Source of the DNA: a virus
Virus record (IMG/VR): IMGVR_UViG_3300026094_000011
Span: 1-44,504 of that record
Strand: one strand, 5' to 3'
DNA: 44,504 bases
Shown here piece after piece: positions 1 through 8,298 of the stretch (its first letter is position 1; each line of letters opens with the position of its first letter). The position numbers were made by a program, and so were the translations under genes. The notes beneath the pieces were generated by a model, which saw nothing but the letters and a program-made list of their open reading frames with translations, was not told the DNA's origin and made no database searches.

Positions 1-1474
1 GGAATTTAGCCGCTGTTGCGATTGCCTTTTCAAGAGTGATGAACAAGCGACGAACGTTAATGCGATCAAACGCAGACGGACGTGCCAGGGCAGTCTTATC
101 TCCAAAGAGGACAGTGCCTTCACCAGGAAATGAAACGATCGGATTCACACGAGACTTATAGAGTGAATCGCGCTCAGCCTTAACCGGATTGTGTGCAACC
201 TTGATTACGCCACGAATCTGGCCACGGTTGAATCCTGCTGGTGAGAACCATGGATCCTGCACATTATCGGTAAAGGCGCAAAGACCTGCAACCGAACCGG
301 CAGCGTTGACAAACCGGAATTTGTCGTTATAACGGTCATAGACCTGAATCGCAGTCGAATCAAGAACCGCGTATGATGTGGAGTTGATTGTATCAGCCCA
401 CTCGATAACGCTGTCATTCGCGAAAGGGTTATTGATCGTACGACCTGACGACGGTGAAAGGAAGACAACAACATCGCGCCGACCTTCAGCAAGCTGAACG
501 AGCTGTGTCGCGATATTCTCATCATCACCCTCAGGAAGATCCGGACCAATGATCAGATTTACATCAACCGTTTCTGAATCAGCAAAAAGGTTATATGAAT
601 CGACGAGGTCACCAAACGAAGCAAGATTACCACCATCGGAACCACCTTCAAGATCATACTTAATAACTGTATCAAGAGTGCTGTACTCGAAACCATCTGA
701 AGAAGATACTAGATCGTCGGTGTCATTCGTGTTTGTACCGGCTTCTGGGATATTTTCTGTGTCGGCTTGTCCGATCCAAATCCAAGCGGACTGATCATTA
801 ATGACGTCGCGATAATAGTTATTAGTACCGTCAGCCTTCTTAGCGTTGGAAGCCTGCGAAAGACCTGCAAAAGTCTCAAGAAGCTCACCCTCAGTACCGG
901 TGATCTTACCATCTTTATCATACACGATAACATGAAGTTCATCACCAGAGATTGAACGATCCTCTGCGAACTGCGTTGTTGACGGTTTAAAATCAAACTG
1001 ATCCTGGAATACTGGATCAAGAAGATCAAATGCCGCCTCGCTAGTAACAATTTCGACACCAATTGAATTACCTAACTCACCAGGATACTTGGCAATTGCC
1101 TCGTCACCTTCTGAGAAAGTTTGTGTCTCAAAATCGTCGGAGTTTGGAACGAGAGTACCGGAACCGCCGGCATTAGCGTTCAAAAGGAGTGATGCATCCG
1201 GATCCTGAGGATCGGCGATGTCTGTTCGAACTACTCGAAGATCATTTGCATACTGCAAGAACTGAGTAGCCCCAAGAAAAAATTTGTAGTTAGCGTCGTC
1301 GGGTTCGCCAAAAATTGACACCAGCTGTTGTTCGGAACCTACCTGAACGATCTGATTCACGGGACCCCATGGAAAAGATCCGGCAATCGCGCCGATCGAA
1401 GTAGAGACAGCCGGAACCACATTGGTGAGATCAATCTCGCGAACCTGTACGCCTGGAGAGACCTGAAAAGCCAT
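1..1474 (-). CDS. 18: Tail sheath protein gp18 (N-terminal part, cut by window edge)
   Basis: This is the contractile tail sheath subunit, which polymerises around the tail tube and shortens on infection. Reading the minus strand from the ATG at 1474 gives an open frame of about 491 codons that runs off the left edge without a stop. It begins MAFQVSPGVQVREIDLTNVV, followed by a segment with SIGAIAGSFPWGPV, the classic start of T4-like sheath proteins. Near the window edge it reads NVRRLFITLEKAIATAAKF, the conserved C-terminal-domain motif that precedes the sheath handshake region. T4 gp18 has 659 residues, so roughly a quarter is missing. The start is supported by a GAGG element about 9 nt upstream and by a perfect late promoter at 1542-1549. 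It lies directly downstream of gp17, as in T4. Confidence 0.95.
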   Translation of the reverse strand, partial: MAFQVSPGVQVREIDLTNVVPAVSTSIGAIAGSFPWGPVNQIVQVGSEQQLVSIFGEPDDANYKFFLGATQFLQYANDLRVVRTDIADPQDPDASLLLNANAGGSGTLVPNSDDFETQTFSEGDEAIAKYPGELGNSIGVEIVTSEAAFDLLDPVFQDQFDFKPSTTQFAEDRSISGDELHVIVYDKDGKITGTEGELLETFAGLSQASNAKKADGTNNYYRDVINDQSAWIWIGQADTENIPEAGTNTNDTDDLVSSSDGFEYSTLDTVIKYDLEGGSDGGNLASFGDLVDSYNLFADSETVDVNLIIGPDLPEGDDENIATQLVQLAEGRRDVVVFLSPSSGRTINNPFANDSVIEWADTINSTSYAVLDSTAIQVYDRYNDKFRFVNAAGSVAGLCAFTDNVQDPWFSPAGFNRGQIRGVIKVAHNPVKAERDSLYKSRVNPIVSFPGEGTVLFGDKTALARPSAFDRINVRRLFITLEKAIATAAKF

Positions 1475-1490
1475 GTGCTATTCCTCTTTT

Positions 1491-1535
1491 TCAGAAAAAA
1501 CTTATATGTGATATCATAATACGATGTGTTTTCAT
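1491..1535 (-). other. 14-codon upstream ORF in the sheath leader (tentative)
   Basis: The leader between the late promoter at 1542-1549 and the gp18 ATG contains an ATG at 1535 followed by 13 sense codons and a TGA (MKTHRIMISHISFF). If transcription starts at the conserved A six bases after the octamer (1536), this ATG begins at +2. Nothing shows that it is translated. It has no ribosome binding site and may be chance. Confidence 0.2.
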
Positions 1536-1541
1536 TGATAC

Positions 1542-1549
1542 TATTTATA
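1542..1549 (-). promoter_or_regulatory. T4-type late promoter for gp18
   Basis: The minus strand reads TATAAATA, followed by GTATC and then A. This is an exact match to the T4 late promoter octamer recognised by the gp55/gp33 sigma-like complex with the sliding clamp. It is in the 89-nt gap between gp17 and gp18, 67 nt upstream of the sheath ATG. A dedicated promoter fits the high copy number of sheath protein. Confidence 0.85.
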
Positions 1550-1563
1550 AAAACAGAAAACTC

Positions 1564-3180
1564 TCAGAAAAATGTACCGAACTGATCGTCATCACTCGTT
1601 GTCCATACGTCACCATCAACGACCTCAAAGCGATTATCAAGTCCGTTATCAATCTCACCGAATGGAAGCATATCGTCTTCGATCATTTTCATCTGTTCTG
1701 CATAAATCATTTTCTTAACATCAACGTCTGCATACTCGGCAAACATCTGTGTCGTCGTAAACCATCCAAATAGAACCAGATTCATAACCAAATCGTCATG
1801 GTTACCATCGGACGCTTCAAACGACGAGCCTCTTGCAACAAACGTCGAGAGCTCCATTATCGTGTATGCGTCACGGATAACAATCTGGTCTTGTTCAATC
1901 AGATCTTTCATAGTCGATGTGCCGATCCGCTTGACCTTGCGGCTCATATGTACACCGATTGCACCTGCCTTTACCGCAGATTCGACGAATACATTTTCAT
2001 ATTCAAGTTCGTAATAGAGACCATTACAGACTGTTTCACCAGAATCATTTGATTCGATGACGACATACGCTTCGTTATAGGTCTTTGCATACTTGTAGAT
2101 GATATCAGGAAACAGCAACGGTGATATCATATTGTCACGGAATACCGCAACCTGCTTAAATGGTTTGGTTGACACGTCAATAATATTAAACGTCGAGTAG
2201 TCTCGTCCGCGGCCCTTTGCCACATCGACGAACATCATGTATTCAGAGTCCGGATTTGGTCGCTCGAATACACGCACCGAATCCTGTTCATATATCGGAT
2301 TCTGAGACTTGAGTTTCAGCAGCTTGTCACCAGAGATGAGCGTGTTACCTGAACCCAGGAAATCATTGCCATATTCCTGTTTAAACTGAAGTTCGGAAGT
2401 ATTGGCAATTGTTTCTTGTTTCCATTTCTCGTCACGACCCGGCACGTCCCACCAGTCAATCCGAAACGGTTTAAAGTTATTCGTCTCTTGGACAGCACCT
2501 TCCCACAGTTTGTGAAATACATTACCAAGACCGTTTGCCGTGGACGTAACGATGATCTTGGTATTTTTACCCGACGAGATAACCGGATAGGTTGATGTAT
2601 AGAACTCTGCGTCATTCTGGACAAACGCAAACTCATCAAGGAACAATAAGTTCACCGAGAAGCCACGGATTGATGATGACGATGTAGACGATGCAATAAT
2701 CCGAGAGTTATTCGAAAATTCAACCGAGGTCTTGTTTAGCGCCTTACATCCAGGCTGAAGGAAGAATGGTAAATTTTCAAGCGCTAGGGTAACACGCGCC
2801 AGCATTTCCTTCGCAGTAGCACCCTTGTTCGCAAGGATTGCGACTGTTTTCTCTGGATTGAATACCGCATACCATAGGAGGAATACGACAGACGAGATCG
2901 ATTTACCTGACTGTCTACACGCTAGGACAATCGAGAACCGATTATCGTTGAAGTGCTCGAACATTTGTTCCTGATATGGATATAATGAAAACGGAACAAG
3001 TCCGCCGTCGAGTGAAATGACCTTAATATAGTTCTCGGCAAAGTATACCGGATCCTTCAGACACTTTGCGTATTCATTAATCTCATGCTGGGTCCACTCT
3101 TGCTCGACGCCATCACGCTTGATATTATTATTACCAAGATATGAGGTCGACGACTGGCCATGCATTCGCTGATCTGACAC
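1564..3180 (-). CDS. 17: Large terminase subunit gp17 (packaging ATPase/nuclease)
   Basis: This is the DNA-packaging motor that translocates and cuts the concatemeric genome at the portal. The ATPase domain has a Walker A motif around residues 89-94 (RQSGKS, K93), a Walker B motif LLFLDE at 178-183 (D182, catalytic E183) and a coupling motif VTSTANG at 211-217. The RNase H-like nuclease domain has D319 in FVDVAKG, E376 in VVIESN and D462/D463 in GNHDD, matching T4 D401, E458 and D542. At 538 aa it is shorter than T4 gp17 (610 aa), but all catalytic residues are present. The start is GTG at 3180. A GAGGA element 7 nt upstream favours it over the internal ATG at codon 6. It follows gp16 by 3 nt. 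Confidence 0.97.
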   Translation of the reverse strand: MSDQRMHGQSSTSYLGNNNIKRDGVEQEWTQHEINEYAKCLKDPVYFAENYIKVISLDGGLVPFSLYPYQEQMFEHFNDNRFSIVLACRQSGKSISSVVFLLWYAVFNPEKTVAILANKGATAKEMLARVTLALENLPFFLQPGCKALNKTSVEFSNNSRIIASSTSSSSIRGFSVNLLFLDEFAFVQNDAEFYTSTYPVISSGKNTKIIVTSTANGLGNVFHKLWEGAVQETNNFKPFRIDWWDVPGRDEKWKQETIANTSELQFKQEYGNDFLGSGNTLISGDKLLKLKSQNPIYEQDSVRVFERPNPDSEYMMFVDVAKGRGRDYSTFNIIDVSTKPFKQVAVFRDNMISPLLFPDIIYKYAKTYNEAYVVIESNDSGETVCNGLYYELEYENVFVESAVKAGAIGVHMSRKVKRIGTSTMKDLIEQDQIVIRDAYTIMELSTFVARGSSFEASDGNHDDLVMNLVLFGWFTTTQMFAEYADVDVKKMIYAEQMKMIEDDMLPFGEIDNGLDNRFEVVDGDVWTTSDDDQFGTFF

Positions 3181-3183
3181 TAT

Positions 3184-3549
3184 TTAGTCCTCGTCGTCGT
3201 GTTCTTGATCTATTACAGCATTCTCTTCCATACGTTTATGTAACATACGCTGTAGATCGGTCGTCGATCCAACATATACATTATTCTGTGTCATATTACC
3301 ATTAGGTATTTGCTTCTGATCAATCAGTCGGACCTCTTTCTTTTTCTTTTGGAGGTCCATTAATCGATCGGCAACCTCAGCGTTCTGCTTTAACATATTC
3401 GAAAGCACCTCAAATGCGCGAGGATGCTCAGATTCACGAGCAAGGTCTAGCATTAGATCAATGGCCTCATCACCTTTTTCGGAAAGATTATAGTATTTTG
3501 CACGAGCATAATCATAATCATCGTTAATTTCGTTTTCTTCATCACTCAT
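3184..3549 (-). CDS. 16: Small terminase subunit gp16
   Basis: This is the probable small terminase, the ring-forming regulator that recognises DNA and stimulates gp17. The identification rests on position (between gp15 and gp17), size (121 aa; T4 gp16 is 164 aa) and composition. The N-terminus is acidic (MSDEENEINDDYDYARAKYY). A central helical segment, with ALDLARESEHPRAFEVLSNM-like character, resembles the coiled-coil core of small terminases, and the tail is acidic. The frame is open further upstream to 3564. I chose the ATG at 3549 because it forms an ATGA overlap with the gp15 stop, a typical coupled junction. Confidence 0.85.
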   Translation of the reverse strand: MSDEENEINDDYDYARAKYYNLSEKGDEAIDLMLDLARESEHPRAFEVLSNMLKQNAEVADRLMDLQKKKKEVRLIDQKQIPNGNMTQNNVYVGSTTDLQRMLHKRMEENAVIDQEHDDED

Positions 3550-4550
3550 GGCGCTGTATCCCATATCTCGTCAATGGATTGTACTGTAAATGATGCATTT
3601 GATAGTTCACCAACAACGGTTTCACCAATTTTAAATCGGTCGTCGGGAACGATAATACCTATGCCATCATCGGTAATATCTGAAATCACTGCGGTTGCAC
3701 CAGACGTTGCGCCAAAGACTGATTCGGACATCTGGAAACCGCCAGAAATTAAATCATAGTATAGGAAAGCACGATCGTATAAATTTGGATTATAGGATAC
3801 ATTAATTTTATAATCATCATTCTCACCAGCGTCTTTTGGCGAAATAGTGATTAGAGATGAAGCACCAGGAACTCCGGTTTCTGGCATATTCTTATCCGCA
3901 ATATCAACCTTTGTTTCTCGAATAATCGGAGCTTCGGAATCGTCTGTAGGGTAAATCGGTCCATAATAATTAATTTTTGTTTCAAAATTTAATGTATAGA
4001 TTAATGACCGTCGAGACATAAAGTCTCCTTCATAGTCGTCATCCATTGAGACTGAATTCAAAATAAACGGCATATCATTCTTAAAATTATTATCAAGTTC
4101 ATTTACTGTTACTGTATATTCAGGCTGAAAATACGGAAGAATTTGCTCAAGAATCTGAAGTGCATCCTCGGTATGCCGAGAAATGATAGAGAGCTCAAAC
4201 CCTAGACGATATGTCGATGGATAATATGTATATTTACGCGACGATGAGCTCGTACCTGGTATTGTATACCGGGTCCCACGCTGGATTCGTTTTGACTCGT
4301 CGTACTCGATTGATGTAATTTCGAACGACATTCTCGGTAGCTTAATTGCTAGTTTTTGATCCTCGAGATTTTGTTCGTTCTTTAATCTAGCTAGAAACTT
4401 TTGGCGCGGACCATACGATAAAGGGACTTTAATATCTGACATTACCCGACCAGACGCATCACGCTTAATAACATGAATATTATTGAAAAGAGTACCAAAT
4501 ACCGATACTGCTCGTCGCGTGTGTTCGTGATAAAAATGATCCGATAACAT
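3546..4550 (-). CDS. 15: Tail terminator / sheath stabiliser gp15
   Basis: This protein caps the finished tail and joins it to the neck. The N-terminal part (FYHEHTRRAVSVFGTLFNNI, then VPLSYGPRQKFLAR) is the well-conserved start of T4-like gp15. At 334 aa it is longer than T4 gp15 (272 aa). The extra part is C-terminal, about residues 265-330, and contains a small beta module with FGATSGATAVISDI followed by FKIGETVVGEL. A similar pattern occurs in gp53 here. It begins 2 nt after the gp14 stop and overlaps gp16 by 4 nt, so translation is probably coupled through the neck and packaging genes. Confidence 0.92.
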   Translation of the reverse strand: MLSDHFYHEHTRRAVSVFGTLFNNIHVIKRDASGRVMSDIKVPLSYGPRQKFLARLKNEQNLEDQKLAIKLPRMSFEITSIEYDESKRIQRGTRYTIPGTSSSSRKYTYYPSTYRLGFELSIISRHTEDALQILEQILPYFQPEYTVTVNELDNNFKNDMPFILNSVSMDDDYEGDFMSRRSLIYTLNFETKINYYGPIYPTDDSEAPIIRETKVDIADKNMPETGVPGASSLITISPKDAGENDDYKINVSYNPNLYDRAFLYYDLISGGFQMSESVFGATSGATAVISDITDDGIGIIVPDDRFKIGETVVGELSNASFTVQSIDEIWDTAP

Positions 4551-4552
4551 AA

Positions 4553-5791
4553 TTAATTATTATCCTTAACTCGTGGATCTCCAAACGGATTAATTTCACT
4601 AAAGTCTATAATTGAGCCCGAGTCAATTTCATATTGCGTATTATCTGCATATGCGTCTTGGTTGTCAGGTATATAAAGATCCTCAGAATCGCCAAGCTCA
4701 TAAACTTTAAGTATAGTCCATCCGGAATCAGAGTCATCATCGTCTCGAATAATATTGCCGCTTTCAGGCATAAACTCATGTACCTCACCGCCGGATGCTT
4801 TTACTCCAACTAATTGTAGATTTGCTACACGAGTAACATTTTCAAAACCAATATACTCCTCGGCCTTACGAGTTTCATCGAATCGTGCAACCTCACCACT
4901 AATAACTATTCGTTCTCGGCTTGGCTCTGGCGATTTTTCAAGATCAAATGCAACGTCTCCAACATAGCCTAAGCCAGGATTTGTAACTATAATATCTGTG
5001 ACCACGCCTTCCGTATCTATGATTGCGTAGCCTTCCGCGCGAATACCAGACCTCGGCAAGGGGAATTCCACTATTGGCGCACTTTCATATCCAAAGCCAG
5101 GTTCAAGTATCTCTGTATCCTCCACCGACCCTGTATTAATATCAATAACAGCAAGAACTTTTGCTGTTGCTATTGCCTCAGTTTGAATAAGCTGATGAAT
5201 ATTCTCACCTTCATAGAATCCACGCTCACCGCCCTCAATTTCAAGCACAGTACGTGTAGCAAATTCTGTCTCATATTGATCTATACCACGTATACCTGTA
5301 TCAAGTTCCTCAGAGGAATATTCAAATAGTTCACACTGAACTTCAAAAGTAGGAAGATTGGAAAGACGGTAAAATGGCTTTTCGTGTTCGACGAACTTAA
5401 TTTCAAATAATGAATTTGTCAGCGGAAGATATATTAGATCGCCTTCTTGTGGTCGTATCGCGCTTACGTCATTTTCGTCGAGATCAACAAGCTGCTGAAA
5501 TCTCCTTTTTGAAACCACAAACGTTGCTTGATCTCGAATCTCAAGACCAAATTTGGATAACAGCGTGCCCTCACCCTCAAATCCTTCAGTGTTTGCAATA
5601 TACATTTCAATAGTATATGCATCATCGAACCGAGAATAATCTTCGTTAAAAATCTCATCCTGTTCTATGGAGACTCGAGGAATATATAATATATCTTGCC
5701 CATACATACGAAGACCCTCGATTACAAGGTCCTCGTACAGATTTTGCTCAGTCCATACTGATGGTGAGAAATATACGTTTGTTGGTGGCAT
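4553..5791 (-). CDS. 14: Neck protein gp14 with inserted GxGY repeats
   Basis: This neck protein closes the head after packaging and binds the tail. The start (PPTNVYFSPSVWTEQNLYED) and the end (NPFGDPR before the C-terminus) match T4-like gp14, and it sits between gp13 and gp15. It has 412 aa against 256 in T4. The excess is mainly an internal beta-rich insert. Around residues 215-290 this carries two units of the form G-x-I/V...I..PGxGY (EPGFGYESAP and NPGLGYVGDV), and a further linker follows to about residue 345. The same repeat type is expanded in gp8 of this window. Gap to gp13: 9 nt. Confidence 0.9.
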   Translation of the reverse strand: MPPTNVYFSPSVWTEQNLYEDLVIEGLRMYGQDILYIPRVSIEQDEIFNEDYSRFDDAYTIEMYIANTEGFEGEGTLLSKFGLEIRDQATFVVSKRRFQQLVDLDENDVSAIRPQEGDLIYLPLTNSLFEIKFVEHEKPFYRLSNLPTFEVQCELFEYSSEELDTGIRGIDQYETEFATRTVLEIEGGERGFYEGENIHQLIQTEAIATAKVLAVIDINTGSVEDTEILEPGFGYESAPIVEFPLPRSGIRAEGYAIIDTEGVVTDIIVTNPGLGYVGDVAFDLEKSPEPSRERIVISGEVARFDETRKAEEYIGFENVTRVANLQLVGVKASGGEVHEFMPESGNIIRDDDDSDSGWTILKVYELGDSEDLYIPDNQDAYADNTQYEIDSGSIIDFSEINPFGDPRVKDNN

Positions 5792-5800
5792 TATAGATTT

Positions 5801-6544
5801 TTAACCAACATGAAAGTCTATTGGATATTCATATTTAAGCTGCATCTCTTCCTCAATCTGCCGTATCTCTTCCGTTGCCTCATCAAACATTTGCTGACCG
5901 TTAAAAGTAACACCTCCTGGTAGTTCCATACCTTCAAACTTTTTAAGGTTTACACCCCACTGCCTTTTGAGGAGAGCAGTCAGGTATCGCTTAAGGAACA
6001 TATCATTGTAGACATCGGTATGAGTATCAGGATCAAGAATGCGGTATCCTTCAATGACAACATATTCGCCAAGTTGAAGTTGATACTCCCAGTCAATATT
6101 AAGATAAAGTCTATTCATATGTCGATTAAATTCAACCTGTGGCGTACCATTAATCATCATATCAATGGTTGAAATATAATTCTGAACATGTACATAATTT
6201 GATAAACTACCGGCAAACCCCAAGTTATACATATCGTTTAATGCCATTTGATATCGCGCATCAAACATTGAGACCGAGGAATTGTCATAAGAAAGTGGTA
6301 GAATTTTAACGATGTTAATTACCGCATCGGGGATTGGAATCCATTCATTATCACGATCGTCCTGTGTAATCTCATGTTTAAAAAAATCATGATAGATTGC
6401 ATCTGAATGGTATTCACGATAAAACTGAAGTGCCTCATCAACTCGATCCTCAATTTGATCTTCATCCAAATTTACTTCGAGTACTGGCGCACCAAGATTA
6501 CGAAGACAGTAATTAATTAAGGATTTACGTGAATTTGGTATCAT
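5801..6544 (-). CDS. 13: Neck protein gp13
   Basis: This head-completion/neck connector sits under the portal. The N-terminus (LINYCLRNLGAPVLEVNLDEDQ... with QIEDRVDEALQFYREYH) is the hallmark of T4-like gp13. The middle segment (SMFDARYQMALNDMYN) and the C-terminal part (LKRQWGVNLKKFEGMELPGG) are also characteristic. Length is 247 aa against 309 in T4. The order gp13-gp14-gp15-gp16-gp17-gp18 is fully syntenic with T4. A near-consensus late promoter (AATAAATA) lies 28 nt upstream. No strong ribosome binding site is visible before the ATG. Confidence 0.92.
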   Translation of the reverse strand: MIPNSRKSLINYCLRNLGAPVLEVNLDEDQIEDRVDEALQFYREYHSDAIYHDFFKHEITQDDRDNEWIPIPDAVINIVKILPLSYDNSSVSMFDARYQMALNDMYNLGFAGSLSNYVHVQNYISTIDMMINGTPQVEFNRHMNRLYLNIDWEYQLQLGEYVVIEGYRILDPDTHTDVYNDMFLKRYLTALLKRQWGVNLKKFEGMELPGGVTFNGQQMFDEATEEIRQIEEEMQLKYEYPIDFHVG

Positions 6545-6571
6545 ATTGAATATGCCTATGCAACCATCTAA

Positions 6572-6579
6572 TATTTATT
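6572..6579 (-). promoter_or_regulatory. Near-consensus late promoter upstream of gp13
   Basis: The minus strand reads AATAAATA, matching 7 of 8 bases of the T4 late octamer, in the 48-nt gap between the glycine-rich gene and gp13. It would give the neck and packaging genes their own late transcript. It is weaker evidence than the perfect sites because the gap is AT-rich and the base six after the octamer is T, not A. Confidence 0.5.
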
Positions 6580-6592
6580 GGACGTTTGTTGT

Positions 6593-7498
6593 CTAATAGT
6601 TGGTAATTGTATTCGAACTTCCTTGATCTACATTTGTAGTAGGAAACTCACGGGTCACCGAGTCGTCGCCCCAGATAATACGAACGGCTCCTTGTCCGCC
6701 GGAGGTTCCTGATGCACTAGTATCGTCCTCAGTAGCGGCGCCGCCACCGCCGTATTCACCAGCTCTAGTGCTTGTAGGATCTGTTGGAGCATTACTTCCA
6801 CCTACCGTGGATGGGCTTCCTGCAGTGCCACTTGCGCCTTCACCAAAAATTCCAACGCCGCCACCGCCGCCGTCTGCCCCTGGAGGTCGACTGTTCACAT
6901 CCTGTCCACCGGCGCCGCCCCCACCAGAACCGTTAGCGTTTTCAGTACCACCGTTACCAGTATATCCGCCAGCACCACCGCCACCTGCGCCGGCACCGTT
7001 ATTTTGCGCGTCGCCTCCGGCACCGCCGGATCCACCGCCATCTCCTGAAAAACTTCCTCCAGAACCTCCAGAAGCAGTTGAAGAGTTTGATATACCCAGA
7101 CCGCCGCCAAAAGCTCTAACAACGAAAGATCCGGATCCTACATCGACAGAACTTTCGTCGCCCGTAGTTCCATCACTAGAAGTTGAACCGGCGGATCCTC
7201 CTGCACCAACTTCTACAACAATTGATGAGCCGGGTGTTACTGCAATATTATTTACCCAACCAAGACCACCACCGCCACCGGCTGATGCTCCTGGACCCGA
7301 GGTTCCACTGTTTCCACCACCACCACCGCCGCCGCCAACAGCGACAACAGAGATGGAAGTAACGCCATCCGGAACGGTCCAATTTGTTATACCAGTTGTT
7401 GTAAATACCGCTTCGCCGGCTGGTGCAATAGTGATAAAGGTTCCTCCTGAGAAACCTCGCGCTGAACCGCCGCCAAAGGTTGAGATCATAGGTGCCAT
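6593..7498 (-). CDS. Glycine-rich adhesin-like structural protein
   Basis: This is a 301-aa protein whose residues 55-270 are dominated by glycine, including a run of eight at 55-62 and many GGGGAGG blocks. A short beta segment precedes them (TNWTVPDGVTSISVVAVGG), and GQGAVRIIWG (residues 268-277) follows. This framing is common in phage and bacterial glycine-rich surface proteins. Packed polyglycine-II helices are known in the tip adhesin gp38 of Salmonella phage S16, so a receptor-binding role is a reasonable inference. It is the last gene of the fibre block, just before gp13. The start at 7498 is preceded by an AAAGAG element. The function is inferred from composition and position only. 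Confidence 0.75.
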   Translation of the reverse strand: MAPMISTFGGGSARGFSGGTFITIAPAGEAVFTTTGITNWTVPDGVTSISVVAVGGGGGGGGNSGTSGPGASAGGGGGLGWVNNIAVTPGSSIVVEVGAGGSAGSTSSDGTTGDESSVDVGSGSFVVRAFGGGLGISNSSTASGGSGGSFSGDGGGSGGAGGDAQNNGAGAGGGGAGGYTGNGGTENANGSGGGGAGGQDVNSRPPGADGGGGGVGIFGEGASGTAGSPSTVGGSNAPTDPTSTRAGEYGGGGAATEDDTSASGTSGGQGAVRIIWGDDSVTREFPTTNVDQGSSNTITNY

Positions 7499-7513
7499 TA
7501 TAATATCTCTTTA

Positions 7514-8257
7514 TTACGCAAACTGAGTCAGTGAGGCAAATATTTTTACCCCGGAAGTAGTGCCATCTTCATTCAGCAATGTAAAAGTATATGCGTCAAT
7601 GCTATTTGGATTGCCTTCTGTAGGTGGCGAGCCGCCTTGCCAGAACGTTGTAACAGATTGACCTTCTACTGTAGGATTTTGAATATAGTATGCAGTAGAA
7701 CCCTGAGTGGCTAAAATAACTATTGTAACAGCTTGGCCTATGTCAGTATAATCAGTGAATAAGCCCGAAGTAAATCCACCAGTAAAATTTATGTTAGTAT
7801 CCGCAGTTTGTACACTTGTTAAATATCGAATTCCTGGGTCTTCGGCAGCAACAGAAAGATTTCCGCCAGTCGAACTTGATGTTATAAACTTTTCTTTAAT
7901 GGATTCAAATGCTGATCCAGATGGACCTTCGGCAATAACACCTGGAAAAAGTCCCGATTTACTAAAAGACCAAACATCAAAGTTGGAATCATATGTAATA
8001 CTTGCTTGTGCTGGCCCAAGATTAATGCCTACACCATCAGCAGATGCAGCGTCAAAAAGTGAATTACCAATGGTAATACCGCTGCCGATATCTAATCCTC
8101 CACCGACAGTTAATTCCCCACTGACAGTTATAATATCAAAGGATTCTCCTATTGTTAAATTTGGATTACCCTTAAGTGTTCCGTCAACAGTTACGTTAAC
8201 CAGATCCGCATTTCTACTGTCGTCGATTACCGTTGTTCCAACTACCTTAATAGCCAT
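7514..8257 (-). CDS. Short tail fibre-like structural protein
   Basis: This 247-aa protein is built like the short fibre proteins of marine T4-like phages. The N-terminus is MAIKVVGTTVIDDSRNADLV, the attachment-type start seen in many of them. A beta-repeat shaft follows (GGLDIGSGITIG). The C-terminal domain reads WQGGSPPTEGNPNSIDAYTF, then FTLL, ending in ASLTQFA. That domain often ends such proteins. No enzyme motif is visible. A near-consensus late promoter lies 34 nt upstream, and the glycine-rich gene follows after 15 nt, so the two may be co-expressed and form one appendage (inference). Confidence 0.8.
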   Translation of the reverse strand: MAIKVVGTTVIDDSRNADLVNVTVDGTLKGNPNLTIGESFDIITVSGELTVGGGLDIGSGITIGNSLFDAASADGVGINLGPAQASITYDSNFDVWSFSKSGLFPGVIAEGPSGSAFESIKEKFITSSSTGGNLSVAAEDPGIRYLTSVQTADTNINFTGGFTSGLFTDYTDIGQAVTIVILATQGSTAYYIQNPTVEGQSVTTFWQGGSPPTEGNPNSIDAYTFTLLNEDGTTSGVKIFASLTQFA

Positions 8258-8290
8258 CTTCGTACACCTTTAATACTATTAGCTTAATAT

Positions 8291-8298
8291 TATTTATC
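8291..8298 (-). promoter_or_regulatory. Near-consensus late promoter
   Basis: The minus strand reads GATAAATA, then ATATT and A. This is 7 of 8 bases, with the conserved A at the expected start site. It overlaps the stop codon of the upstream 97-aa gene and lies 34 nt before the ATG of the 247-aa fibre gene. Confidence 0.6.

Noticed and set aside
1475-1563. tRNA or small RNA gene in the largest gap
   Set aside because: The gap is AT-rich, holds a late promoter and the sheath leader, and shows no cloverleaf or T-loop sequence. No gap elsewhere is long enough for a tRNA.
6768-7526. A 252-codon plus-strand ORF, very rich in proline
   Set aside because: It is the antisense shadow of the glycine-rich gene: GGN glycine codons read as NCC proline on the other strand. 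No ribosome binding site or fitting context supports it.
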